A DNA stretch of 64,000 nt from Tupaia tana (Eukaryota > Chordata > Mammalia > Scandentia > Tupaiidae), in contig JAKSZU010000018.1 in assembly GCA_026018925.1 (NCBI GenBank), forward strand, positions 25,854,452-25,918,451, given 5' to 3'. The position numbers and the translations under genes are program-made. Every line of letters starts with the position of its first letter. Within the stretch, counting starts at the first letter, position 1. Below are positions 22,155-33,051 of the stretch, piece by piece. The notes below the pieces were generated by a model, which ran no database searches, was not told where the DNA came from, and worked only from the letters and a program-made list of their open reading frames with translations.

Positions 22155-22400
22155 TCTTAAAGAACTCCGATAAAGTCCCTTTCTAGTAAATCAAGAATGC
22201 ACATTAAGTTCTTATGACATCTGTTCATGCATAAGGCCAAAAAATAATCTTAACACATTTAAAAAATCTATTGGTATGTATCACATTTTCCAATGACTAT
22301 GAAATGCAATTGGAATTTTAAAAAATACAACAAAAGTACAAGCACATTGTGATTTTAAAAACCCCGGAAATTAAGGCACATAAAATACTTGAAAATAGTA
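22155..22400. other. No recognised feature
   Basis: AT-rich and unassigned. Confidence 0.5.
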
Positions 22401-22440
22401 ATTGAAATAGTGGTCAATATTATAAAAGTAAATGATGGAG

Positions 22441-22690
22441 GTGACCAGCAGGTGGCGTGGAAGTTAAGGCGCTGGACACTCCCACATGTCTAACCATGGT
22501 TCAAGTCCTAGATCTGGCAGCTTGTTTTCTCACTTTCTCTCTCTCTCTCTCTCTCTGTATGTGCTTGGTTCAGGTTCTGGACCTGACAACTTGCTTCCTC
22601 ACTTTCCCCTTTGCTTTCTCTGTCTCTCTCTGTTCAAATTAAAAAATAGTAACAAAAGGAATTAAATAAATAAATAAATATTTTTTTTTT
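22441..22690 (+). repeat. SINE-B with a partial second unit
   Basis: Head gtgaccagcaggtggcgtgg, box B ggttcaagtcc, gcagcttgttttctcacttt, (TC)n. Then a second piece ggttcaggttctggacctga caacttgcttcctcac repeats the box B-to-pyrimidine part. Ends in (AAAT)n. Target duplication aaagtaaatgatgg / aaagttaatgatgg. Confidence 0.9.
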
Positions 22691-22882
22691 AAAGTTAATG
22701 ATGGAAATAGTAGCCAATATTATAAAAGTAATAATAACATGTAGTTTCTGGGTTTTCTAGCATTGTAAAGTGGATGCTCTTCTAGCATTTAAAAGTGGAT
22801 GTTCTTCCCTCCCTCCTATTGTACCTTTCCTATGAAAATTAGCAAAATCCACGATGGTGTTTCCTGCTGCTGCTACTTCTTT

Positions 22883-23049
22883 TTAAAATAATTATTTATT
22901 TAATTTTATTCATTTTCATTAGTTTTTAATTTGACAAGAGAGGGAATGAGGAGTCAGGGGGAAAGAAAGCAAGCCATCAAGTCTGGGACTTGAACTGCAA
23001 TTGTCTATGTGGGAGTCCAGCACCTTAACCACGACTCCACCTGCCAGCC
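22883..23049 (-). repeat. SINE-B copy
   Basis: Antisense: ttaattttattcattttcat, gaaagcaagccatcaagtct, gggacttgaactgca, ctccacctgccagcc head complement. Confidence 0.9.
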
Positions 23050-23069
23050 ACGACAACATCTGCTTCTAA

Positions 23070-24690
23070 ACTAACATTAAAAATGCAGAAAAATGAATAT
23101 GAACCTCTGCCTGTCACCATTAATAAAAATCAACTCACAGTGGATCAAAAATCTAAACCTAAGACTACAAACTATAAAACTACTGGTGGAAAACACTGGG
23201 GAAACTCCGGGAGACATTGGGGTAGGCAAAGACTTCTTAAGCAAAACCCCCAAAGCACTAGCAATAATCCCCCAAATAAACAGGTGGGATTACATCAGAC
23301 TAAGGAGTTTCTGCACAACAAAGGACACTAGCTAGTGTGAATCAACAACCCTCAGAATGGGAGAGGATTTTTGTGAATTGTACCTCAGATAAGGAATTGA
23401 TAACTATAATACACAGGGAATTCAAGCAGTTTGCCCAGAAGAAAATGATTAACCCAATTAAAAGATGGGAAAATGAGCTGAATAAACAACTCTCTAAGAA
23501 AGACATACGAACAGCCAAAAAGTATATAAAAAAATGCTCAACATCCCTCATTGTAAGGGAGATGCAGATCAAAACCACAATGAGATACCACCTAACCCCA
23601 GTCAGAATGGTGAAGATTAGAAAAGCAAAAAATGATAAGTGCTGGAGGGGATGTGGTAAAAGGGGAAAACTCCTACACTGTTGGTTGGTGGGAATGTAAA
23701 TTGATCCAGCCACTGTGGAGAACTATGTGGAGGTTCCTCAAAAGACCTTCAAATAGGGAACCAGCAGTTAGCGTAATGGCTATGTCGCTGGACTCCCATG
23801 TAGTCGACCATGGTTCGCGTCCTGGACCCGGTGGCTTAAAACTCATGCTGGGCGCGTGTGCGTGCGTGCCCAAGATCCCGAGAGGAAAAAGGAGGAGAAG
23901 GGATTGCAGCATGACCATCCCCCCTGGGGGGTGATTTCTCGCTTTCTGTCTCTATGTCTCTCTCTGTCTGTCTGGCGAGCACACGCGCCCTATAGCAAAA
24001 ACCTCTCAAAAAAAAAAAAAAAAAAAAAAAAAAAAGAAAGAAAAAAGAAAAGACCTTCAAATAAAACTACCATATGATCCAGCAATTCCACTCCTGGGTA
24101 TCTACCCAAAGGACAGGAAAGCACTCGGTCAGAAAAGCGCTTGCACAGCTATCTTCATTGCAGCATTATTCACAATTGCTAAGGCATGGAACCAACTCAA
24201 ATGTCCACAAACTGATGAATGGATTGAAAAATTGTGGCACATATACTCCATGGAATACTATTTACCTATAAAAAAACAAGAAGACCCTGGAATGATAGAA
24301 AGTGGACAAATAGGGAAGATTTGTTGCTGAGTGAAGCAAGTCAGGCTATGAAAGAGAGACATTGTATATCTCCACTTAACATATACCAACTGTCTGCACT
24401 CTATGGTAGAGACTGAAAGACTGGATAACATAAAAGTATTAAAAATTGTAATGGACACTAGAGACAAAGTGGAAAGAGTGTGGGAGGAGAAGAGCATGGG
24501 AAATGGAGAGGTAAGACTCGTGGGACACAGATAAGGTTTATTATCTGTTGACGAGGATGTGTATTGTAGCCTCAACTGGGCTGTACTGAGGTGTATATCA
24601 TGCTGGGTAAATTCTCTTCACAATCTAAATAATATTTAGTGATTTTATGTATGGATAATAATAATGATAATAATAATAATAATAATAAAA
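23070..24690 (+). mobile_element. L1 3' end: ORF2 C-terminus and 3'UTR
   Basis: The best-preserved LINE here. The translation shows ORF2 C-terminal blocks such as INSQWIKNLN, DIGVGKDFLSKTPKA, REMQIKTTMRYHLTPVRM and CWRGCGKRGKLLHCW, then WNQLKCPQTDEW-like and YTPWNTIYL-like text. The 3'UTR ends in (AAT)n at 24656-24689. It is 5' truncated, has a few frame breaks, and is split by a SINE at 23756-24047. Confidence 0.95.
23756..24047 (+). repeat. Young SINE-A inside the L1
   Basis: Near-consensus copy, box A TAGCGTAATGG. A perfect 16-base duplication aaaagaccttcaaata lies at 23740-23755 and 24048-24063. It is younger than the L1 it splits. Confidence 0.97.
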
Positions 24691-24699
24691 TGCTTAGCC

Positions 24700-24877
24700 T
24701 TAGAGACTCCACCTTGCTCCTCTAAGTTTCTTCTCTAAATGCTTAGCTTTGCCTGTAGACTAAGTAATCGTTTACCCAGAAATAGCCTCCCCTGTTTTCC
24801 TCAGTTGAAAAGTATCTTATAATTCTTGCCCACTTCCTTCAGGGAGATTTAAAGGTATACAGTAAATAACCTTTATT
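24700..24877. other. Unassigned, possibly part of an LTR-like repeat
   Basis: Contains cagtaaataacctttattctc just before a repeat shared with 28054-28195. It could be the 5' part of one repeat family that I cannot name. Confidence 0.3.
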
Positions 24878-25115
24878 CTCTTAAGATCTATAGGAACATA
24901 GTAACCAGACTCATGTCACCCAGTCAGTGGACCACAAAAAGAATAACCAATACCTGCCTTAGTGCTTCAATATCTGGAAAGGCTTTTTAACTTTTGGGCC
25001 TGACTTTTTCTCACACTATAAAATTAAGTGTTTTTTTGTTTTCTGCTCTTTTCCTTAAAATGGTTCTTCAGGGCACTAGACCACAATCTTATTGGCTAGT
25101 TGGATTCCTATAAAG
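24878..25115 (+). repeat. Unnamed dispersed repeat, copy 1 (long form)
   Basis: ctcttaagatctataggaac to ggctagttggattcctataaag matches 28054-28195 at both ends. About 94 bases in the middle (near 24953-25046) are absent from the other copy. Confidence 0.75.
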
Positions 25116-25323
25116 TCAGCTTCCAAACCCCCACCACCACATCGTGTCTCTTGATTTACTGATTGTCCTGTTTTGAGTGGAGTAAGTTTAGAGTCAGTTA
25201 CAATGACAGCACTTTTGTTGATTTGAGTAAAGACCTACAATTGAGTAAACATTCAAAACTTTACATTGGACATATAAATAAATCAAGGAAAAGCAAAGTA
25301 AAACAATAAAAAAAACTCTTTGG

Positions 25324-25575
25324 GGGACCAGCAGATTGTGTCATGATTACATGGTTGGACTCCCATGTAGTTGACTACTGTTTGAGTCCCAGGCCTTGGT
25401 GGCTTAAAACTCATGCTGGGTGTGTGTGCATGCGTGCCCAAAATCCTGAGAGGAGCATAGAGGAGAAGGAATTGCAGTGTGGCCATTTCCTCTAGGGGAT
25501 GATTTCTTGCTTTCTGTCTTTCTGGAAAGTGAGCAAGTGCAAGTGCCCTATAGCAAAAATATCTCCAAAAAATAA
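25324..25575 (+). repeat. Middle-aged SINE-A
   Basis: gggaccagcagattgtgtca head, gtttgagtcccagg box B, cctgagaggagcatagagga, end gccctatagcaaaaatatct. Confidence 0.94.
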
Positions 25576-25628
25576 ATTCATAAAATAAAAATAAACCTGT
25601 TCAGTTAGTCTCCTGAAATGTTATAGTA

Positions 25629-25929
25629 AATACGGTTGTCCTTCCATGTACTATTGAGTGATTTCTTCCGGGATCTCTCCTCAGACATCAAAATTCAAGT
25701 CCTTTACATAAAATGGAGTAGGTCTTGCTTATAATCTGTGTACCTTTTTCTGTATACTTTAATCTCTACATTATTTATAATACCTATTACAATGCAAATA
25801 CAAACCAAATAGTTTTTATATGGTATTTTTACCTGCATTGTTTTTATTGTTGTCTTTGTTTTTTTCCCCTCAAATACTATGGGTATGTAACTGGTTGAAA
25901 TCAAGAGTGTTGTACCTAAAGGTCCAATA
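25629..25929 (+). mobile_element. Near full-length MER2/Tigger-type non-autonomous element
   Basis: The whole consensus order can be followed: cggttgtccttccatg, acatcaaaattcaagtcctt, ctttaatctctacattattt, ataatacctattacaatgca, ttttattgttgtctttg, aactggttgaaatcaag, aaaggtcca. About 300 bases with degraded inverted ends. It is a Tc1/mariner Tigger-group relic with no coding capacity. Confidence 0.82.
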
Positions 25930-25995
25930 GCCAGCCAGGTATTATTAAATGTTCTAATGTAGCCTTCCCTACCCTCTACTACAAACTCTCATTAG

Positions 25996-26135
25996 AGGAT
26001 TAGGGAGGGAGAAAGAGAGAGGAAGAGGGAGAGACAAAGAAGAGAGAGAATGAAGTGTGAGAAGAAGGAAAGAAGGAATATACAAAAAGAAAATAATGAA
26101 GGGAGGTGGAAAGAAAGAGGAGAAAAGAGGGTAAC
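25996..26135. repeat. Purine-rich tract
   Basis: About 140 bases of almost pure A/G on the plus strand with mixed GAGA, GGAA and AAGA units. Confidence 0.85.
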
Positions 26136-26139
26136 TGTT

Positions 26140-27140
26140 GGAATAACTTTGGAAATAATGCTTTCTAATAAGAGGTAAGACTCATTGCCAGAGCTTTGTC
26201 CATTCTACATAAAATATATAATCAAGCATTGTCTATATCCACTTGTTCCATTTCCAGCCTCTAAATTTGCAGACTGAATGAGTGCATGCAAATTATCTGT
26301 AGCATGCTTCTTTGTCTCTAATCTTTGGCAGAGCTTAATCTTTGACTCACATTTGGCTCAGCAGAGGTAAATATTTACTTATAACCTCCTGAGTTTCTTG
26401 CACTGGAGCACAAAAATTTCACTCATCTGCATGAATTACTACCAGCTTTTATTTTTAACATTTTAAAACATTTTTCCATTCCATGATTTGGGAAAAAGAA
26501 TTTAATGTCTAAGGATTCAGTAATATTGAATCTTTTCAGAAGCTATGACAAAAGAACATTATAAAATTTTGAGGCTGATTGTTTTAGTGGCAGTTCGATA
26601 ATATGTCCTGCCACTTTGAAATGAAACTAAAATGCCATGTACATTACATTAATTGAATTGCACCTAACCACATTGTGAGCACTTGAATTATAGGAGAAAT
26701 GTTTTTGAATTGTTATCACATTACAAGAAGTACCTCTGAGTCAATCAAGGTAAATTTACTTCTTTATATGTTTATTTTCTCCCCAATGCATGCTACAGTG
26801 AACCATATTTATGGTAATCACTCCATTTAGATAAGCTTGTATTTACATTTATGTACCACTAGTCACGAACAGTGAATACTTATAGTCTTTAAAGATGTAA
26901 CTCTGTAATGTTAAAATGGGGTCATTATTTGAAGAAAGACAATACATTACAAACTTGAATATATTTCCTCAAATGGGCCATAGAGCAAAAGGTCTCTGAA
27001 TATTTTTCTTGATGATTAAACTTGTTAAAACATGTTTTTACTGAAGTAACATTAATTTAGAGGGAAATAGTATTTTTTTAACTTCTGTGATATTGTCAAT
27101 TGACAAGTATATAGTAATTTGGGTGAAAGAGCTCCTTAAA
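26140..27140. other. Mostly unique sequence
   Basis: I find no repeat signature here, which is unusual for this window. No convincing coding frame. Confidence 0.5.
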
Positions 27141-27147
27141 AGATAAG

Positions 27148-27151
27148 TGTA

Positions 27152-27191
<40 letters not shown>

Positions 27192-27205
27192 TACACATTA
27201 TATGT
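27148..27205. repeat. AT/TATG microsatellite
   Basis: (TA)n with flanking TATG and CATA units. Confidence 0.9.
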
Positions 27206-27664
27206 ATACACACTAAATACTAATACTAAATACTAATTTCCAAATGATATGTTGAAAAATAGATAGTGCTGAAATAGCATCATATTTTCACGTGGCCATG
27301 ACTTCAAACTCAGCTCCTAATAGTAGCTGGAAATGTCTTAGTACAAATTTGCCAAATTGTCCGTGATCTTGATACAGAAAGTGATGTATTATAGTTACAC
27401 ATACTACTTCTCAAGGGTAAATCCATTAATGTAAGAAATTCTTATACTCTAATTATAAACATTTATCTAGTGATTATTTCATGTTATTTTCTTTAAGTCA
27501 GATTCATATACACAGAAATTTTTTAGTGGTTTCTCTAAAAGAGATAATCTTCCCTCGGGCATGATAGAGTTTGAATTTTCACAATCAAGGTTGTTAGCAG
27601 TCTCAGTCTTTCTCAGAAACTTATCCTGACCGATAAGAGAAAAGTCATTGTTTATTCATTTCAA
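27206..27664. other. No recognised feature
   Basis: Unassigned AT-rich sequence. Confidence 0.5.
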
Positions 27665-27821
27665 TGGACTGCATGTTTGTGTCTTCCCACCCCCATTCAT
27701 ATATTGAAACCCTAACTCCCAATGGAATGGTATTAAAAGTTGTGATGAAGTGGGGCCTTTGACCTTAGGTTTAAATGGGGTCATGAGACTCTCTCTATCA
27801 TGGGATTAGTGTCTGTTTTAG

Positions 27822-28371
27822 TCTGCTTTTCTGTAGTGAACAATTTAATGCCGGACTGGGTAATTTACAAAGAATAGAGATTTGTTTAAATCAGCATTTT
27901 GGAGGTCTGTGACTCCAAAATGTGCAAAGACTGGATATGGTGGGGTATTCATGTTGGTGAGATTTCTCAGTAGAGTCCGTAATTGGCACATGACAAGAAA
28001 GCAGTAATCGTGCATCCGTATGTCTGTAACTGTGTCAGCTATGGTCTCTTCCCCTCTTAAGATCTATAGAAACACAATGACCAGACTTATGTCATTCAAT
28101 CACTGGACCACAAAAAGAATAACTCTCTTTTCCTTAAAACGGTTCTTCAGGGAACTAATCCACCATCGTTTTAACTAGCTGGAATCCCAAATAAAGGATT
28201 TAAACACTAGGATTTAAACATATGGCCCCTCCCCGATGACTTTATCTAATCCTAGTTACCTTCCAAAGGAAAGACTGCATCACTGAATATCATGATTGGG
28301 TAAGTTTCATGGTTGCTGCCACGATGGGAACAAGGTATCAACACATGAATCTTGGAATAAAACATTTAAAC
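27822..28371 (-). mobile_element. Second MaLR-type LTR fossil, nested and antisense
   Basis: Starts ttttagtctgcttttctgta, gactgggtaatttacaaaga (the antisense 3' end of an MST/MLT-like LTR), later cttccaaaggaaagactgca and caacacatgaatcttgg. It lies within the sense LTR and contains the repeat at 28054. Confidence 0.7.
28054..28195 (+). repeat. Unnamed dispersed repeat, copy 2 (short form)
   Basis: ctcttaagatctatagaaac to agctggaatcccaaataaag matches 24878-25115 without its middle 94 bases. It may be an LTR part common to both places. Confidence 0.7.
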
Positions 28372-28582
28372 AATGTTCTTACAAATAAAGGAGACCGGAG
28401 ATCTCTTATTTGCTTCACAATATGAGGACATAACCAGGAATAGGGTCTTTACCAAGAACCATATTAGTGAACACCTTGACTGAACTTCCCAACCCTCAGA
28501 ATTTTAAAAAATAGATTTCTGTTATTTAAGCCTCTTAGTCCATTTTTTTTTTCTTATAGCAGCCTGAACTAAGACATCTAGT

Positions 28583-29234
28583 CAGTCATCCAAAAAAACA
28601 ATAAATATACTCTGTATATCAGACACTGTGCAAGTTGGTATCTCAGCCACATTTTTCTTTATTTATAAACAATAGAAATCAACTTGGTAGCATTAATGAA
28701 AAAGAATTAAAAAATGACCTGAGGGATTGTAAACATTTCACAAACTAAAGGGGAGTAATGAATAACTGAGTGTCAAGAAGGGTAAGAACTAAGCTATTAA
28801 GTAGCAGAGACTTGTGTCTTTGGAGGGCTGCCATGTTCTCAAAATGAGTTTCAGTGGTCTTTGAACCCTATGTAAGATTTTAACCAACTTGCCTTAGGAC
28901 ATGGCTTCATTCCCCTGACACTGAGGCTAAGGGAGCAGGGCAGACAGGATAGTTGGCAAGACTTGTTCAGAGTATGAGGAGGACTAGATCACTAAAGGAG
29001 ATGTTAGACATACATAAATGAGAAAAAGAACACTCACTGAAGATTATATGATACAAAGACGGGCATGATTTTCTCTTATCAATCACATAGCTCACTAGAA
29101 GATGTCAAAGTACAGAGTACAAAACCTATTCCTACACTTCTGCACCATTTCATTCTTGCTCCCATATATTTTCACACATTCACTCTATAGTCCTTATCTT
29201 CTGTGTTTGATTTTTAATCTGTTTTGCTTTTTCT
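28583..29234. other. No recognised feature
   Basis: No repeat family or gene signal recognised. Confidence 0.5.
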
Positions 29235-29455
29235 CTCTTAATTCATGATAGAGTATGTGCATATACATTTGAGAGTGAGACAGAAAGAGAGCAAAAGAGA
29301 GGCACACCCTTCACACCTTTCTTCCGGCCCATGATCTTGGGAACCCACTTAGGCATGTGGAGCCTACCATACTGGGGATTCAAACTGCAGTTGCCACGAG
29401 GAATCCAGCTACTCTCAGGCAGTACTTTACTGTTGTGCCACAGAGCTGGCTCATA
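29235..29455 (-). repeat. SINE-D copy
   Basis: Antisense: ttaattcatgatagagtatg, GA tract, ggcccatgatcttgggaacc, gattcaaactgcagttgcca, tttactgttgtgccacagag. One of the clearer SINE-D copies. Confidence 0.85.
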
Positions 29456-29569
29456 TATTTGTTCTAAATTGAGTATATTTTAAGTGCTCTTCTCTGTCTT
29501 TCCTTCATCTGTGAATAAAACCAAGAGCATTCTTCCCCTTTGTTCAAAACTGAAAGTAAATGTACTCAG

Positions 29570-29600
<31 letters not shown>

Positions 29601-29613
29601 GTATATATATATA
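29570..29613. repeat. (TA)n microsatellite
   Basis: TA units with GTA interruptions. Confidence 0.95.
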
Positions 29614-29671
29614 CAGCTTTGTTCAAGATGACATAAGACATGAAATCAGAGTGCAAAGCTGCATCCAATTC

Positions 29672-29930
29672 AAGATGGGTGGAGGTTAAGGCATTGAATT
29701 ACAAAGGTGGAGGTTAAGGCCTTGGATTACAAGTGGCCGACTACATGGTTGAGTATCAGACCTGGCCACTTGAGAATGATGTTGGGCACATGGACATGCA
29801 TGCCCAAGATCCCAAGAGGAGAATGAATGAAAAAAGATTACAGCATGACCATTCCTCCAGAGGGGTGACTTCTCACTTTCCCTCTCTCTGGTGAGTGCAT
29901 ACCACCTATAGCAAAATCAAAAACCAAACC
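29672..29930 (+). repeat. Old SINE-A with duplicated head segment
   Basis: The block ggtggaggttaaggc-ttg-attacaa occurs twice in a row at 29680-29736, so the box A region is duplicated. Then atggttgagtatcagacctg, cccaagatcccaagaggaga, and end ccacctatagcaaaatcaaa with an A/C-rich tail. Confidence 0.9.
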
Positions 29931-29934
29931 CAAA

Positions 29935-31130
29935 CCAAAACAAACAGGCAAAAAACACCCAAAACCCAAGAGCTGATGTTGTGAAAGTGATCTTACAGAG
30001 CCCAGAATCACAAGAGAATTAGGAGACTCAACAGTACTGTCATGTAGTCTTGCCTGCATATATATGTGCAGGAAAAGCAATAAAGCTACTTTATAATACA
30101 GTGACATTTATAGAATATTTTATACCTGGAGCAGATCACTTTTTATCACCCTGTCCTTTATATGACAATTCTTTGCATTAACAATCATGAGCTAGAACAA
30201 ATAATGATAACTGCCAAAATGAAACATTGAAAGTGAGTTTCATTTTCTTTAACTTTCTACATACAAAATAACATATAAAATGAATAAATATGGAAATTAG
30301 TGTTACTACATAAAAAGGACAATGAAAATGCATTAATACTCTAATTACATTAACATATATCTGAAAAAGGAAATACAATTATATATATATGTGTCTGTTG
30401 CAGAAATAAATAATATTACTTTTTCTTCTTTCTAATTTTAATTTCTATAAATTTGTAACATAAATGATCCCTTTTTTGTTCCTGTTTAATAGGCGGAAAA
30501 GCCAAATTTGTTAAGCTACCTTCATTCATCATTGATCAAAGAACACATTTTAAATTCATTCTAATTTAGAAAACTGTCTTTAACATAAAGGAATATACAC
30601 AAATACAGACAAAATTCTGCACTTCACAATAAATTGCAAGAATTGTAATATTATCCATGACTATTTCCTTTAGGACTGATTCCTATGACTTTCAAATACT
30701 CTGCAGTTGAACATTTTTAGTAAAATATTTTCATAAAATTTATCATTGCTTTTAATTTTATTTGGTAGGAATTTCCAACGCTTTTCTTCTTTTGGAAAAA
30801 ATCACAGATAATGGCTAGAAGATAGTGAACACAGACAGTATTTGATTAGTTGCTGTAGAAAAAGTCTTGTTCTTGGTGAAAATAACCCAGGCTTTCAAAT
30901 ACTGCCCTTTTGATTTCTTCCATCAATTTAGGACCAACTTATTCCTTTTGGCTTCTTTTTTTTTTTTTTTTGTCCAGTTTGATTGTCTTTCTCTGTGTAA
31001 ATGAACATTGTTTTACATTTTATTATTGCATAGTTAATGACCTTCTAAATAATCTATTTGTGTTGAATTTAAATAAAACGTTTTGAAGTTCCTGTTTATC
31101 ACTATATGCCTACTATTTAAGTCTGACTTT
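29935..31130. other. No recognised feature
   Basis: Very AT-rich, no family signature recognised. Confidence 0.5.
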
Positions 31131-31149
31131 GGCTTCTTGCACGTATTTT

Positions 31150-31422
31150 CTTTTCTTTTTTTTTTGAGACGTTTTCACTATAGGGCGTGTGTGGTCGCCA
31201 GACAGACAGAGAGACAGAGAGACAGAGAGACAGAAAGCGAGAAATCACCCCCCAGGGGAGATGGCCACACCGAAATTCCTTCTCCTCCTTTCTCCTTTCA
31301 GAATCTCGGACATGCATACACACGCATCTGGCATGAGTTTAAACCACTGGGTCTGGGACTCGAACCGCGGTCGACTACATGGGAGTCCAGCAACATAGCC
31401 ATTACGCTAACTGCTGGTCCCA
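31150..31422 (-). repeat. Young SINE-A
   Basis: Antisense near-consensus, with gaaccgcggtcgac box B complement. Duplication tcttgcacgtatttt / tcttgcacatatttt at 31135-31149 and 31423-31437. Confidence 0.96.
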
Positions 31423-31584
31423 TCTTGCACATATTTTATGCTTAGCTATTCCCATTTAAAACTTTACATCAGAAAGAAAAATAGAGAACTCAGAAAAGAT
31501 GATAATTTACATTCAATGTATTTCTTAAAAGCATGAACTGCACATGGAGAGAGTTCTAAGAATTCTGAATCATCAAAATTTGCC

Positions 31585-31657
31585 TGCAGGGCCAGCTCAG
31601 TGTTACAGTGGTAATGTGCTACTTGAGAGAAGCCAGATCCCCCATGGTGTGAGACCC

Positions 31658-31697
<40 letters not shown>

Positions 31698-31759
31698 TGC
31701 CCAAGATACAACAGAAGAAGCAGATTACAATATGTCCAGACCAGACCTTGTATAGTGTG

Positions 31760-31791
<32 letters not shown>

Positions 31792-31830
31792 GTGCAAGTT
31801 TATATACAAGCACTGTATCTCGAATTAAAA
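31585..31830 (+). repeat. SINE-D copy with (CA)n and (CT)n
   Basis: agggccagctcagtgttaca gtggtaatgtgctact head, gaagccagatcccccatggt, CA repeat at 31661-31694 replacing the middle, CT repeat at 31761-31790 and an A tail. Confidence 0.85.
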
Positions 31831-31849
31831 AAAAAAAAGCTGACCTTGA

Positions 31850-32157
31850 AAATAAATGCATATAATAGAATTCAATGCTGGGGGGGAACAGTCAATGAAA
31901 TATTGGCAATTTTCAAAAATAATACTTTGTGGCATACAATGTATATTAAATGATAAGTTAAAAAGTTGTTTTATTATATACCTCTATATTTACCTACATA
32001 TATAGCCATCTGTATCAATATTTATATATACACCTAAACTTGAAAGAATCTATAGCAATTATTCCGTATTAAACCAACAACATATTACTTTCACTAAGAA
32101 TACTCTCACTGCCATGATGAGAAATAAAAATTAAATAAAAAGTAGACCTCTCCCATA
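31850..32157. other. No recognised feature
   Basis: AT-rich, unassigned. Confidence 0.5.
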
Positions 32158-32285
32158 TATTGCGGCATGACTATCCCCCCTGGGGAGTGATTTCGCTTTC
32201 TGTCTCTATGTCTCTCTATGTCTGTCTGGTGAGCGCACACGCCCTATAGCAAAAACCTCTCAAAAAAAGAAAAAGAAAAAAAATT
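32158..32285 (+). repeat. Young SINE-A, 5' truncated
   Basis: Only the right half: gcggcatgactatcccccct, palindrome, pyrimidine part, gccctatagcaaaaacctct and A-rich tail. Truncated at the block preceding the palindrome. Confidence 0.93.
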
Positions 32286-32315
32286 GTGGTTTCTTATTTT
32301 AAATTATATATTTTC

Positions 32316-32569
32316 TTATTTTTTAGAGAGAGATTTTTGCTATAGGACTTGTGCACTTGCCAGAGAGACAGAAAGTGAGAAATCATCCCCTCGCCCAAGG
32401 GGATGACCATACCACAATCCCTTCCCCTCCATTCTCTTCTCAGGATTTTGGGCATGCGTGCACACACACCTCCAGTGTGAGTTTTAAGCCACTCTGTCCG
32501 GGATTACAACCCCAGTTGAATATGTGTGAGTCCAGCGACATAACCATTATGCCCTCTGTTGATCCCTTT
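32316..32569 (-). repeat. Middle-aged SINE-A
   Basis: Antisense, all blocks present. Perfect 14-base duplication aattatatattttc at 32302-32315 and 32570-32583. Confidence 0.95.
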
Positions 32570-32791
32570 AATTATATATTTTCCAAACTCAAATATCCAG
32601 TATGTAAGGATACATAAAAAGACATACAATGGAAATGTGCTTAATAAATAAATTCCATTATTTTTGTGATAAATTTCACATAAACTAAAAATTCTTGACT
32701 ACAGATCAATAAAAAGTACACATAATATAAATAAATATATTTAAAACTCATTTCACAGAACTTGTTCTTTGCTTTAAAAATATCAAATTTA

Positions 32792-33051
32792 GGGAACCAG
32801 CAGTTAGCGTAATGGCTATGTCGCTGGACTCCCACGTAGTTGACCGCGGTTCACGTCCTGGCCCAGGTGACTTAGAACTCACGCCGGGTGCGTGTGCATG
32901 TGCGTGCGTGCCCAAGATCCCGAGAGGAGAATGGAGGAGAAGGGATTGCAGCGTGGCCATCCCCCCTGGGGGGGTGATTTCTCGCTTTCTGTCTCTATGT
33001 CTCTCTCTGTCTGGCGAGTGCATGCGCCCTATAGCGAAAACCTCTCAAAAA
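32792..33051 (+). repeat. Young SINE-A
   Basis: Near-consensus with box A TAGCGTAATGG. Perfect 16-base duplication aaaaatatcaaattta at 32776-32791 and 33052-33067. Confidence 0.97.

Larger units (their letters stand above)
27665..28582 (+). mobile_element. MaLR-type LTR fossil, split by a second LTR
   Basis: 5' part: tggactgcatgtttgtgtct, atattgaaaccctaactccc, gggattagtgt. The 3' part resumes near 28372 with ttcttacaaataaaggagac and ends with atttctgttatttaagcctc and gcagcctgaactaagacatc. No viral genes. Old, solitary LTR. Confidence 0.8.

Noticed and set aside
23083-23699. Plus-strand open frames as a host gene
   Set aside because: They are the C-terminal part of L1 ORF2, with frame breaks and a SINE insertion.
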